47,965 bases of DNA from Thiopseudomonas sp. Its GTDB lineage: Bacteria; Pseudomonadota; Gammaproteobacteria; Pseudomonadales; Pseudomonadaceae. Below, piece after piece: positions 24,510 to 33,600 of this stretch. Numbering within the stretch: the stretch's first letter is position 1; each line of letters starts with the position of its first letter. The stretch covers positions 1 through 47,965 of the forward strand of contig JALOAC010000021.1 of the NCBI GenBank assembly GCA_023228985.1, given 5' to 3'. A model generated the notes under the pieces. The model was not told the origin of the DNA. It worked only from the letters and a program-made list of their open reading frames with translations, and did no database searches. The position numbers and the translations under genes are program-made.

Positions 24510-24797
24510 TTAATCCAGTACTTTAGGTACGAGGTAGAGACCGTTTTCCACGGCGGGAGCGAGGCTCTGGTAGCGATCGCGCTGATTGGTTTCGCTCACC
24601 ACATCGGCACGCAGGCGTTGGTTAATTTCTAGTGGACTAATGAGCGGCTCGATAGTGGTGGTCGCGATATTCTTAATAGGACTTAACAGGGAGGTTGTCT
24701 GGTTTAAGGCCTGTAGGTGCTCGGCTAAGGCTGTGTCGCTTAAAGCTAGCTGGGTAAGTTTGGCTAGTTTTTCGACGTCTTGATGGGTCAGCATCAT
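24510..24797 (-). CDS. gatC: Aspartyl/glutamyl-tRNA amidotransferase subunit C
   Basis: A 95-residue belt subunit that wraps around GatA and GatB and stabilises them. The ends are well kept: DVEKLAKLTQLALSD at the start and QRDRYQSLAPAVENGLYLVPKVLD at the end, with EPLISPLE in the middle. The middle, normally LNxxLxLIDxLQxVDT, reads LNQTTSLLSPIKNIATTT and is divergent, in line with the changes in gatA and gatB. It is the first gene of the minus-strand operon; two consecutive ATG codons are possible starts. The 268-bp region to mreB contains a TATAAT on this strand. Confidence 0.92.
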   Translation of the reverse strand: MMLTHQDVEKLAKLTQLALSDTALAEHLQALNQTTSLLSPIKNIATTTIEPLISPLEINQRLRADVVSETNQRDRYQSLAPAVENGLYLVPKVLD

Positions 24798-24864
24798 AGA
24801 GGTTCCTTAATAAATATGAATGAATTGGTAAAGCCGTTGTCTATGCAAAGATCTTTTGTAGCAA

Positions 24865-24870
24865 ATTATA
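24865..24870 (-). promoter_or_regulatory. -10 box candidate for gatCAB
   Basis: ATTATA on the plus strand gives TATAAT on the minus strand, 68 bp before the gatC ATG. No good -35 is seen at the usual distance. The rest of 24798-25065 is AT-rich and holds a T9 run before mreB but no gene. Confidence 0.4.
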
Positions 24871-25065
24871 CGCAGTTAATCGGTACAATCGTGGTTAATT
24901 GTTAGCCTACGTGTTAAACGAAGCTTAGGGAAATCTGCTGTGCCGGTTAGCAAATAGAGCAATTTACCATAAACTTCATCTTGCTCAAAAGGGCGCTGAT
25001 TGTTACAGTTTCACATTAATTTTTTTTTTGCACTTTTCACGCACATATATTAGGGCTGTTTTTCC

Positions 25066-26103
25066 ATGTTAAAAAAAATACGCGGCATGTTTTCTAGTGA
25101 TTTATCTATTGATCTTGGTACAGCTAATACGTTGATCTGTGTGCGCGACAGAGGAGTGGTTTTGGATGAGCCCTCGGTTGTAGCTATTCGCACTCGGGGT
25201 AATCAAAAAAGCGTGGTGGCTGTGGGTACGGAAGCCAAGCGCATGCTGGGACGTACGCCCGGTAACATTCAAGCAATACGCCCTATGAAAGATGGGGTGA
25301 TTGCAGACTTCAGTGTGTGTGAAAAAATGCTGCAGTACTTTATTAATAAAGTACATGAGAATAGTTTTATTACACCGAGTCCGCGGGTGTTGATTTGTGT
25401 GCCTTGTAAGTCCACCCAAGTTGAGCGTCGTGCTATTCGTGAATCAGCACTGGGTGCAGGCGCACGCGAAGTTTATTTAATTGAAGAGCCTATGGCCGCT
25501 GCTATTGGTGCTGGACTGCCGGTAGAAGAAGCACGTGGTTCTATGGTTGTGGATATTGGTGGCGGTACTACAGAAATCGCCCTGATTTCGCTCAATGGCG
25601 TGGTTTATTCTGAGTCGGTACGTGTAGGTGGCGATCGTTTTGATGAAGCGATTATTACCTACGTGCGCCGCAATTACGGCAGCCTGATTGGTGAGTCAAC
25701 CGCAGAAGAGATCAAGCAAAGAATTGGTACAGCGTTTCCTTCAGGTGAGTTATTAGAGTTTGATGTGCGCGGCCGCAACTTAGCGGAAGGTGTGCCACGC
25801 AGCTTTACACTGAACTCCAATGAGGTGCTAGAAGCATTACAAGAGTCACTGAGTCAAATTGTGCAGGCGGTAAAAAGCGCGCTAGAGCAGTCGCCACCTG
25901 AGTTGGCTTCCGATATCGCTGAGCGCGGCCTAGTATTAACCGGCGGTGGTTCGTTACTGCGTGGCATGGATGAGTTGTTAGCGCAAGAGACAGGACTTCC
26001 GGTCATTGTTGCTGAAGATCCAAAAACTTGTGTGGCAGTCGGTGGCGGTCGTGCTTTAGCCATGATGGAACAGCATTCTATGGATTTGCTGTCAGTCGAG
26101 TAA
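25066..26103 (+). CDS. mreB: Rod-shape-determining protein MreB
   Basis: A 345-residue bacterial actin that forms filaments on the inner face of the membrane and guides lateral cell-wall synthesis. It begins MLKKIRGMFSSDLSIDLGTANTLI, with the phosphate-1 loop DLGTANT, the N-terminal amphipathic Met-Leu-Lys-Lys-Ile-Arg membrane anchor, phosphate-2 VVDIGGGTTEIALISL, and adenosine motif GLVLTGGGSLLRGMDELL. The length matches the family (347). It is the first gene of mreBCD and divergent from gatCAB. The 67-bp gap to mreC is short enough for one transcript. Confidence 0.97.
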   Translation: MLKKIRGMFSSDLSIDLGTANTLICVRDRGVVLDEPSVVAIRTRGNQKSVVAVGTEAKRMLGRTPGNIQAIRPMKDGVIADFSVCEKMLQYFINKVHENSFITPSPRVLICVPCKSTQVERRAIRESALGAGAREVYLIEEPMAAAIGAGLPVEEARGSMVVDIGGGTTEIALISLNGVVYSESVRVGGDRFDEAIITYVRRNYGSLIGESTAEEIKQRIGTAFPSGELLEFDVRGRNLAEGVPRSFTLNSNEVLEALQESLSQIVQAVKSALEQSPPELASDIAERGLVLTGGGSLLRGMDELLAQETGLPVIVAEDPKTCVAVGGGRALAMMEQHSMDLLSVE

Positions 26104-26170
26104 AGGCTAAGGCAATCCAGTTGTTAGAGAATTAATGTTAACACCGGATAAGTAGCTAAAGGAATTTAAC

Positions 26171-27130
26171 ATCAAACCGATCTTTTCAAAGGGCACTTCG
26201 CTGAGCACTCGATTCTTAGTGGTGGCGATTTTGTCTGTCTTATTGATGGTTATTGATGCAAACTTTTCAACTCTTAAGCCAGTACGCAGCACTGCCGGAT
26301 TGGTTTTGACGCCTCTGTACTGGGTTGCTGAACTGCCAGTGCGTGCATTCGATAACTTGAACCAAGTGTTTACCAGTCGCACAGAAATTCTTACGGAGAA
26401 TGAGAAACTGCGTGCTGAAACGCTATTGATCAAGCGTCGCCTACAAAAGCTAGCCTTGTTAACAGAGCAGAATCTGCGCTTGCGAGAATTGCTTAATTCA
26501 TCAGCTTTGTTTGAAGAGCAGGTATTAGCAGCAGAATTGCTAGGCGTAGATCCCAACCCACAAATCCATAAAATGGTGATTGATAAAGGCAGCCAGCACG
26601 GAGTTTATCTTGGTCAGCCTGTTCTGGACGCCCGCGGAGTGGTGGGTCAGGTGGTTGAGGTTATGCCTTTTTCGGCCCGTGTTTTATTGATGACCGATGC
26701 CACGCATAGTTTGCCGGTACAGGTAACGCGCAATGGCTTACGTGCCATAGCCAGTGGCACAGGCAATCCGGACATTATTGAATTACGCTACATCACTGAT
26801 GTTGCAGATATTAAAGAAGGTGACTTGTTGATAACCTCAGGTATGGGACAGAGGTTTCCCGCCGGTTATCCAGTTGCAGTGGTTACCAATGTTGTGCGTG
26901 GTACTGGACAGCCTTTTGCTACCGTGCAGGCAGTGCCGATGGCGGCATTGAACCGCAGTCGCTATTTTCTTTTAGTCTTTGGTGAGGGGCATAATCCTCA
27001 GTCAGAGGCGCATGCAGAGCAATTGAACGATTCTGAACAAAATAAAACAACAAAAGATATGCAGAAGTTGGAAGCCCCGACAAAAAAAACTAAACAAGAG
27101 CAAACAGAAGTAAGCGGGGCTGAGCAATGA
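26171..27130 (+). CDS. mreC: Rod-shape-determining protein MreC, probable ATC start
   Basis: A bitopic periplasmic scaffold of the elongasome (319 residues if started here). After the membrane helix comes a coiled coil (about 65-100, ENEKLRAETLLIKRRLQKL) and the beta-barrel MreC domain (LGVDPNPQIHKMVIDKGSQHGVYLGQPVLDARGVVGQV ... LLITSGMGQRFPAGYPVA), then a charged C-terminal tail. No ATG lies near the correct N-terminus. The first GTG (26219) would leave only MVAILSVLLMVIDANF, cutting the membrane helix. The frame upstream reads IKPIFSKGTSLSTRFLVVAILSV, like Pseudomonas MreC N-termini (I recall IKPLFAKGPSL), beginning at ATC 26171 with AAAGGA (26158-26163) at 7-nt spacing. CTG at 26201, also after an AAAGGG, is an alternative. 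The 3' end overlaps mreD by 4 nt. Confidence 0.88.
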   Translation: MKPIFSKGTSLSTRFLVVAILSVLLMVIDANFSTLKPVRSTAGLVLTPLYWVAELPVRAFDNLNQVFTSRTEILTENEKLRAETLLIKRRLQKLALLTEQNLRLRELLNSSALFEEQVLAAELLGVDPNPQIHKMVIDKGSQHGVYLGQPVLDARGVVGQVVEVMPFSARVLLMTDATHSLPVQVTRNGLRAIASGTGNPDIIELRYITDVADIKEGDLLITSGMGQRFPAGYPVAVVTNVVRGTGQPFATVQAVPMAALNRSRYFLLVFGEGHNPQSEAHAEQLNDSEQNKTTKDMQKLEAPTKKTKQEQTEVSGAEQ

Positions 27131-27612
27131 GTGCAACGCGAATAACTTTTGTCGTATTTGTCGGGCTAAGTCTGGTAGCTGCTTTAGTGCTATCCGTCGC
27201 CCCTTTGCCAGACTTTATGCAAACGGCTAGACCGCTATGGTTAGCTTTGATGCTTTCCTATTGGGTGTTTGAGCTGCCCTATAATTTTAAAATTAGCTTG
27301 GCTTGGGTTTTTGGCTTGGCGCAAGATGTGCTCTACGGCACGTATTTCGGTTTTCATGCGCTGTTTTTAGCCTTTGTTGTTTATGCTGTTTTAAGCTTTC
27401 AGCAACGTTTAAAGATGTTTCCGCAATGGCAACAGGCAATTTTCTTAATGCTGATCTATAGCATTGGTCAAATTTTCCTATTGTGGCTTAATGCGTTGGC
27501 AGGTAATCATACTTTAGTATCACAGTATATTTTACCAGCGCTAGTTAGCGGTTTGCTTTGGCCTTGGGTATACATGATAATGCGTCTTTTACGTAAACTG
27601 GTGCAGCTGTGA
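27127..27612 (+). CDS. mreD: Rod-shape-determining protein MreD
   Basis: A 161-residue inner-membrane protein with five hydrophobic segments, the last cytoplasmic end being MIMRLLRKLVQL. Typical family features are LWLALMLSYWVFELPYNFKISLAWVFGLAQDVLYGTYFGFHALFLAFVVY, where GLxQDVLxGxxxGxHAL is diagnostic. MreD works with MreC, MreB, RodA and PBP2 in wall elongation. The start ATG overlaps the mreC stop (ATGA), giving translational coupling. In most gammaproteobacteria maf follows directly; here it does not. Confidence 0.95.
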   Translation: MSATRITFVVFVGLSLVAALVLSVAPLPDFMQTARPLWLALMLSYWVFELPYNFKISLAWVFGLAQDVLYGTYFGFHALFLAFVVYAVLSFQQRLKMFPQWQQAIFLMLIYSIGQIFLLWLNALAGNHTLVSQYILPALVSGLLWPWVYMIMRLLRKLVQL

Positions 27613-27929
27613 TAGTCTTGCCGACGGCTTGCTTATGTGATGGCTTTCTGGAAGTATTTGTAGTCAAATTAACCGCCAGTTTAGGTTTACAGAACAAAAA
27701 AAGTGTCTGGTTTTATTGAAGCTGTAGTTTTTATTGCTGCCAAACAGCCAAACAGCTTATATTAGGCGCCAATGGAACTCTGAAAACACCAAGCATGACG
27801 AATGCTAGGTGAATGGAACGAAGAAAGTATTCTTTCTGGACTTTATAATAAACACAACTACATACTGGATACTTGCGCTTGCAAGCACGACAAACTCACA
27901 CATCAATACTTGAATAGGCGAGTTCGAAT
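27613..27929. other. 317-bp AT-rich spacer where maf is usually found
   Basis: No maf gene or recognisable remnant in any frame. Visible elements are a tandem CCAAACAG pair (around 27740-27755), a small hairpin AGAAAG-TATT-CTTTCT (27822-27837), and a TATAAT at 27844-27849 that may serve the next gene (its ATG is 81 bp away) though no -35 fits. Composition is more AT-rich than in the flanking genes. Confidence 0.5.
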
Positions 27930-29123
27930 ATGGGGATTCAAACAAATTGCTGGGAAAATACAGATGGCCGTATGCGCAAGAAAAACTTGCCGGGCATCTT
28001 AAAAAGCCCAATGGCCTATGTTGTAGCTGGTTTTCTTTTTATTATTAGCTTGTTTGTTTTTGAATATGCCTTTGCTAAGGGAACTGTTGATAGGGCTGTT
28101 TTACAAGAGCTTGCCAGAACTAGCAGCGCACCCTCAACGGCAAGCACGAGCTCGGCCACTAGAAACTACACTTCTACAACTAGATTGGGTCTGATTAGCC
28201 AAGCAGATATTGAGGATTTGGTTAGTCGAGTGGCGTCGCTAAACGAAGAAAAGCTACAGCTAGACAATACATGGCGCATTGAGCGCAACAAATACGACTC
28301 TATGAAAATTCGTATTGATGACAGCAAGAAAACAATTCGTTTAGAAATGGACGAGGTTTTGATGAATAACTCGCCACGTGAGCGTTTGGATGAGTTGTTA
28401 AGTCAGCACGAATCTCTATCTAAAGACGAGAAAGAAGTGGCTAAGCGCGTTAGTCAGATAGAAGAAAAGCTGGCAGCGCACCAGTTGCTCTTGGTTCAGG
28501 CAAAGCGTGACCTAGATAGAATGCAGACTAATTATGCAGCACAGCAGCGCGAACAGGACATCCAGCGCGTACAAGAGATTACGCGGTTCTTGGATCGTGA
28601 ATTGCGCTTTAGTGAAGCTGTTACTTTTAAATGCTCTCCCAGTAAAAGTCTAGCTGCTTGTCTAAATGACTATCCGCTTGATTCAAGAATTCAAAGCTGG
28701 GTACAGGATCATTACCAGGCGGCTTTAGCAGAAGAGCTGGTCGATAAAATAGATCAGGTTAGATTAAGCTCTGATTGGTATACCACGGAGGTTAACCGTA
28801 ACTTTACTGAGGCAAGCATGAATCTAGATGGTTCGGTTACTGCAGAGGTAGAGGTACGAGCCAGTGTTGTTTCGCGCAAAATGATGGCCTGTGCATTATT
28901 AAAAGCACCGGCTGATTTATGTGAAACACAGTCGGTATCTTTGATTGTGCGCAGCAATAAGTATGGTGATCAAGTTTATATCAACGACAAACCCTATGGT
29001 TCCACACCTCTGTCGCTAATATTGGATCCGGGTTTGTATAACGTAGAGGTTAAGTACCAAGGGCTGACACAAAAGCGTACGCTTACGCTTGAGGACAATC
29101 GCCACCTTAATTTTGTGTTCTAA
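27930..29123 (+). CDS. Membrane-anchored coiled-coil protein with C-terminal PEGA domain (unknown function)
   Basis: A 397-residue protein of unrecognised family. Order: short basic cytoplasmic N-terminus (RMRKKN), one membrane helix (about 28-48), a Ser/Thr/Ala-rich linker (60-85), a long charged coiled coil (about 92-222), then a periplasmic part with Cys235/Cys244 and Cys321/Cys331, which could form two disulfides. It ends in a PEGA-type beta domain (337-397, QVYINDKPYGSTPLSLILDPGLYNV). PEGA domains are carbohydrate or surface-associated modules. An internal ATG at 27972 (MRKKNLPG) is an alternative start. The gene stands between mreD and rng, normally the maf position, and is followed by its own terminator. 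The position suggests an envelope or cell-shape role, but that is inference. Confidence 0.85.
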   Translation: MGIQTNCWENTDGRMRKKNLPGILKSPMAYVVAGFLFIISLFVFEYAFAKGTVDRAVLQELARTSSAPSTASTSSATRNYTSTTRLGLISQADIEDLVSRVASLNEEKLQLDNTWRIERNKYDSMKIRIDDSKKTIRLEMDEVLMNNSPRERLDELLSQHESLSKDEKEVAKRVSQIEEKLAAHQLLLVQAKRDLDRMQTNYAAQQREQDIQRVQEITRFLDRELRFSEAVTFKCSPSKSLAACLNDYPLDSRIQSWVQDHYQAALAEELVDKIDQVRLSSDWYTTEVNRNFTEASMNLDGSVTAEVEVRASVVSRKMMACALLKAPADLCETQSVSLIVRSNKYGDQVYINDKPYGSTPLSLILDPGLYNVEVKYQGLTQKRTLTLEDNRHLNFVF

Positions 29124-29153
29124 AACTCCCTTGAGTTGAAACTGCTGTAAAAT

Positions 29154-29182
29154 GCCGATATTCCCAGAATATCGGCTTTTTT
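29154..29182 (+). terminator. Strong rho-independent terminator between the PEGA gene and rng
   Basis: GCCGATATT (29154-29162), loop CCCAG, AATATCGGC (29168-29176), then six T. The perfect 9-bp stem stands 31 bp past the PEGA gene stop and 43 bp before rng. It splits what is usually one transcriptional unit (mreBCD-maf-rng-yhdP). Confidence 0.93.
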
Positions 29183-29224
29183 GTTTATAAGTTCCGCAAA
29201 ACAGGCTCGGCAAAGAGAAGTAGT

Positions 29225-30682
29225 ATGAGTGAAGAAATTTTAATCAACATCACCCCCATGGAATCTCGTGTGGCTATGCTCGAGAACGGCGTATTGCAAG
29301 AGGTGCATATTGAGCGCACTCAGCGTCGAGGCATTGTCGGCAATATCTACAAGGGCAAAGTGGTGCGTGTATTGCCGGGCATGCAGGCTGCTTTTGTTGA
29401 GATCGGTTTGGAGCGTGCTGCTTTTTTGCCCTTTGATGAGGTGCGCGTGGCCTCTGAGGAGGCCGTAGAGACTGCCAGTGTTGCCTTGCAAGAAGGGCAG
29501 CTTATTGTCGTACAGGTGACTAAGGACCCAATAGGCAGTAAGGGTGCGCGCTTAACCACTTACCTGTCTTTGCCGTCGCGCTACTTGGTATATATGCCAG
29601 CTAGCGATCATGTTGGTGTTTCTTTAAAAATTGAAGATGAAGACGAGCGCGAGCGATTAAAAAATCTTGTCTGCCAGTGCATTGAAAATGAGCAGCACAA
29701 GCATCAGGGTGGTTTTATTGTGCGTACAGCCGCTGAGTCAGTGGGTGACGAGGAAATGCTGGCGGATATTCGTTACTTGCACCGTTTGTGGGATCAGGTG
29801 GTAGAGCATATTAATAAATGTTCATCCTGTTGTTTAATTTATGAAGATCTCGCTTTACCGATGCGTGCTTTGCGAGATTTTGTCTGTGAAGGAACCGAAA
29901 AGGTTCGTATTGACTCGCGGGAGACCATGCAAAAAGCATTGCGCTTTGTTAGCGAGCTTATGCCAGAGTTGAGCGAGCGCATTGAGCACTATCCGGGTGA
30001 GCGGCCGATTTTTGATCTGTATAATATTGAGGATGAAATACAGCACGCTTTGCAACCAAAAGTACCACTGAAATCAGGTGGTTATCTTGTTATAGAGCCT
30101 ACCGAGTCGATGACCACTATTGATGTGAATACCGGAGCGTTTGTCGGGCATCGAACGTTAGAAGAAACTATTTTTAAAACCAACTTAGAGGCCGCTATAG
30201 CGATTGCAAGACAGCTAAGGTTGCGCAACTTAGGCGGCATTATCATTATTGACTTCATTGATATGGATGATGAAGAGCACCGCCGACAGGTGTTGCGCAC
30301 GCTAGAGCGTCAACTGGAGCGCGATCATGCCAAAACCCATATTGTGGGTATTTCAGAGTTAGGCTTGGTGCAAATGACGCGTAAGCGCACGCGTGAAAGT
30401 TTATCGCAAATACTTTGCGCACCTTGCCCTACTTGTAGCGGACGTGGCGAGCTACGTACTGCGGAAACAGTCTGTTATGAAATTTTTCGTGAAATCTTAC
30501 GTGAGGCCCGCACTTATCAAGCGGAAGGCTATATGGTGTTAGCTAGCCAGAGTGTAGTGGATAGGCTGTTAGATGAAGAAGCCGGTAACTTGGCAGACCT
30601 TGAAGTGTTTATTGAGCGACCGATTAAATTTCAGGTTGAAACCATGTATTCGCAGGAGCAATACGATGTGGTTTTGCTTTGA
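29225..30682 (+). CDS. rng: Ribonuclease G
   Basis: A 485-residue endoribonuclease of the RNase E/G family that matures the 16S rRNA 5' end and decays some mRNAs. S1 RNA-binding domain about 37-118 (GNIYKGKVVRVLPGMQAAFVEIG). The catalytic Mg ligands correspond to Asp300 (TTIDVNTGAF) and Asp343 (IIIIDFIDMDDEEHR), with the same 43-residue spacing as in RNase E. Zn-link cysteines Cys401 and Cys404 are in CPTCSGRG. There is no RNase E-type C-terminal scaffold. Upstream only 42 bp separate the start from a strong terminator, so its promoter is not evident. yhdP follows after 9 bp. Confidence 0.96.
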   Translation: MSEEILINITPMESRVAMLENGVLQEVHIERTQRRGIVGNIYKGKVVRVLPGMQAAFVEIGLERAAFLPFDEVRVASEEAVETASVALQEGQLIVVQVTKDPIGSKGARLTTYLSLPSRYLVYMPASDHVGVSLKIEDEDERERLKNLVCQCIENEQHKHQGGFIVRTAAESVGDEEMLADIRYLHRLWDQVVEHINKCSSCCLIYEDLALPMRALRDFVCEGTEKVRIDSRETMQKALRFVSELMPELSERIEHYPGERPIFDLYNIEDEIQHALQPKVPLKSGGYLVIEPTESMTTIDVNTGAFVGHRTLEETIFKTNLEAAIAIARQLRLRNLGGIIIIDFIDMDDEEHRRQVLRTLERQLERDHAKTHIVGISELGLVQMTRKRTRESLSQILCAPCPTCSGRGELRTAETVCYEIFREILREARTYQAEGYMVLASQSVVDRLLDEEAGNLADLEVFIERPIKFQVETMYSQEQYDVVLL

Positions 30683-30691
30683 GGGTACACC

Positions 30692-33600
30692 GTGAATGTG
30701 TTGCAGAAAACGCTGAAGCTTAATTTTAAGCTGAGCTACTGGTTAATCGTTATTTTGCTATTGCTTACAGCGGTGTATGTGAGTTTTGGCCGTTTTTTAT
30801 CTCCCTTGTTAACCGAGCATAAAGCGGATGTTGAACAGTTTCTCAGCCAGCAGCTACAGCAGCCCGTGCGTCTGGGCAGTATTGAGGGTGGGTGGCTAGG
30901 CTTTTCGCCGGTGGTACGCGCTAGCGATGTATCCATAGGACTAGGAGTTCAATCGCTGGATGTACAGCAGCTTTATTTTCAACCTGACATTGTTAAAAGT
31001 TTATTGACGCGGCAGTGGCAGCTGGCAGCAATAAATATAGAAGGTTTGCAACTCAAATTAGAACAAGACGAGCAAGGTAACTGGTTGCTACTGGGTATTG
31101 CATTGGCTCAGCAGGAGCAGTCTGAGTCAGATATAGCCATTGATAAGATTTTTCAACAGTTTCAAAGAATCAGTAGGTTCAGCATCATTGATGCCCAACT
31201 GCAGGTGCAGCCGTATGAGTCAGCGCCTTTTTTCCTCGCCGACGCAAGCATTACCTTACAAAGCCAAGCCGGCCAGCAGCGTCTCCAAGCACGACTAACA
31301 TTGCCCGATAAGCAAGCGTTAGAGCTTAGTGTACAGAGCGTAGGGTTGGTCTCTGATTGGCGTATCGCGAATGCCGATGTGTATTTAAAAACACCCGCTA
31401 GTGATTGGATGCAGTGGGTGCCTAACAGTTGGTTGCCTGCAGCAGTGTCAAGCTTCAAGCTGGCTGGCCAATTTTGGCTGCAAATTGAACAGGGAGTGTT
31501 AACGCAAGTAGCTATTGAGTTGCAGCAGGCGCAGTTTGCGGCTAATTATCCAGAGCAAGAAGTTTTTCTTAAGCTGGGTGCGGTGGCAGGGTATTTATCG
31601 GGTGATGCACAGCAGCGAACGCTGTGGTTTGAACAGCTGCCTGTTGGTTTTACGCAGGACGGTCCGCTATTTGATTGGCCATTACAAATTAGCCAACAGC
31701 TGGTGCCAGACAGCCCTTTGGGTATTATTGAAGTGCGGGCGCAGCAATTGGATGTGCAACCAATAGTGGATTTTTTACTGACGCAGCTTGATTCTCCAGT
31801 GGCGCAGGATGTGCTAGGTACTTTGGCATTTAAAGGTCAATTACAGAATACCTATGTGCGTTGGCAGGCAGAAGCCGCATGGGCGCAGCGATTAAAGTTC
31901 GATACCAATCTGGCGCAAATTGAATTTTCTCCTTGGCAGAGTGTGCCCGGTGCAACTGGGGTGTCGGGACGAATCTATGGCGACTTGCAGCAAGGCGAGC
32001 TGCATCTGGACAGTGATGGTTTTAGTCTTAACTTGGCTGAGTTTTTTGCTCAGCCTTGGCCGTATCATCGAGCTAATGCGCGGCTAACCTGGGCTTTTGA
32101 TGAGCAGGGTTTCTGGCTGAAGAGTCCTTACTTACAAGTAGAGGGTGATGAAGGCGATATCGCTGGTGATTTTGTTATTCGTTTATTAAACGATCCAGCG
32201 GCAGAAGATTACATGGACTTGCGTGTGGGTATGCGTGACGGAGATGCACGCTATACCGAGCGTTACTTGCCTAGAATACTGCAGCAGCAACAGCCTGAAT
32301 TACAGCAATGGCTAGTACAGGCGATACGGCAAGGAAAAGTTAACCAAGGTTATTTTCAGTATCAAGGCTCTATCAGTCGTGGTGCACCTAAGCACGCGCA
32401 CTCCATTACTTTATTTTTTGATGTGGAGCAGGCCGAGCTTGATTATCAACGTAACTGGCCAGCGCTTACTGAGGGTCGTGCGCAGGTGTTTATCCATGAT
32501 TGGGGCGTACAGGTTGAGTTGGACAAAGGCAAGGTGTTAGACAGCGATATTAACCAAGCCCATGCTGAAGTTATTTATGCACCAGCTGGTTCGACCACTA
32601 TGCTTGAGCTGGATGCTGAGCTGCACAGTAATGTGGCCGATGGTTTGTATCTGGTTCAGCGCACACCTATAGCAGAACAGGCTGAGGCGTTAAAGGATTG
32701 GCGCGGCAGCGGCTCAGTGCCGGCACGTTTTACATTAAAGCTACCCTTTGCTAAGCAAAGTGCCCAAGCGCAGGTGAGCATGCAGCTGCAAAATGCCAGT
32801 TTACAGATGCCTAGTTTGGATGTGCGACTCGAACAGCTTAATGGCGAAGTTCAGTTCGATAGCGAACAAGGTGTGACAGCTAAGCAGCTCAATGGGCGAT
32901 TTTTGCAGCAGCCATTTAGTGCCAGTATCGCTGCAAAACAGATGGGCTCAAGTCGAATAACACAGGTGCAGGCGCAAGGAAATATGCCGGTGCAGCCGTT
33001 ACAGAACTGGCTTGGGCAACAACAAGAATTACCTTGGCAGGGTGCTTTTGATTACCAGGTTTTTATAACGTTAGATGATCAAGATAGTCAGTTGGTGGTT
33101 GAAAGTGATTTACAGGGCTTAAGCCTCACATTACCAGAGCCATTAACGAAGAAGGCCGAACAGAAAATCCCTACGACATGGCACATGACTTTAGCGGGGC
33201 GCGAGCGGCATTACTGGTTACGCCATGGACAGCGTTTTAATTTCTTTGCTGCACAAGACTCTGAATCGAAGCAGCTACGTGCTGAGCTGAACATGGGTAA
33301 TCAAGCCGCGCGCTTACCCGTTGCGGCAGGGCTTGTCGTTAGGGGGCAGCTGCAAGAACTTGCTATTTTGGAGTGGCTAGCATTAGCGCAGCGCTATACA
33401 GACAAAGCATCCGACACGCAGCAGAATTTAGATTTGCTGAGAAAAATCCAGATTAATGCCCAGACTGTAACGGGTCTTGCTATTCCTATTGAGCAGGCGA
33501 AAATAAAGTATACCGCTGGTGAAACAGCTCAAGCTTGGCAGGCGGAGATAACCAGCCAGCAGCTCACAGGTAAGCTGCAGCAAATTTCGCCGCAACAGCC

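Noticed and set aside
27802..28002. 66-codon plus-strand frame before the PEGA gene
   Set aside because: Overlaps the start of the PEGA gene in another frame, has no ribosome site and no recognisable features.
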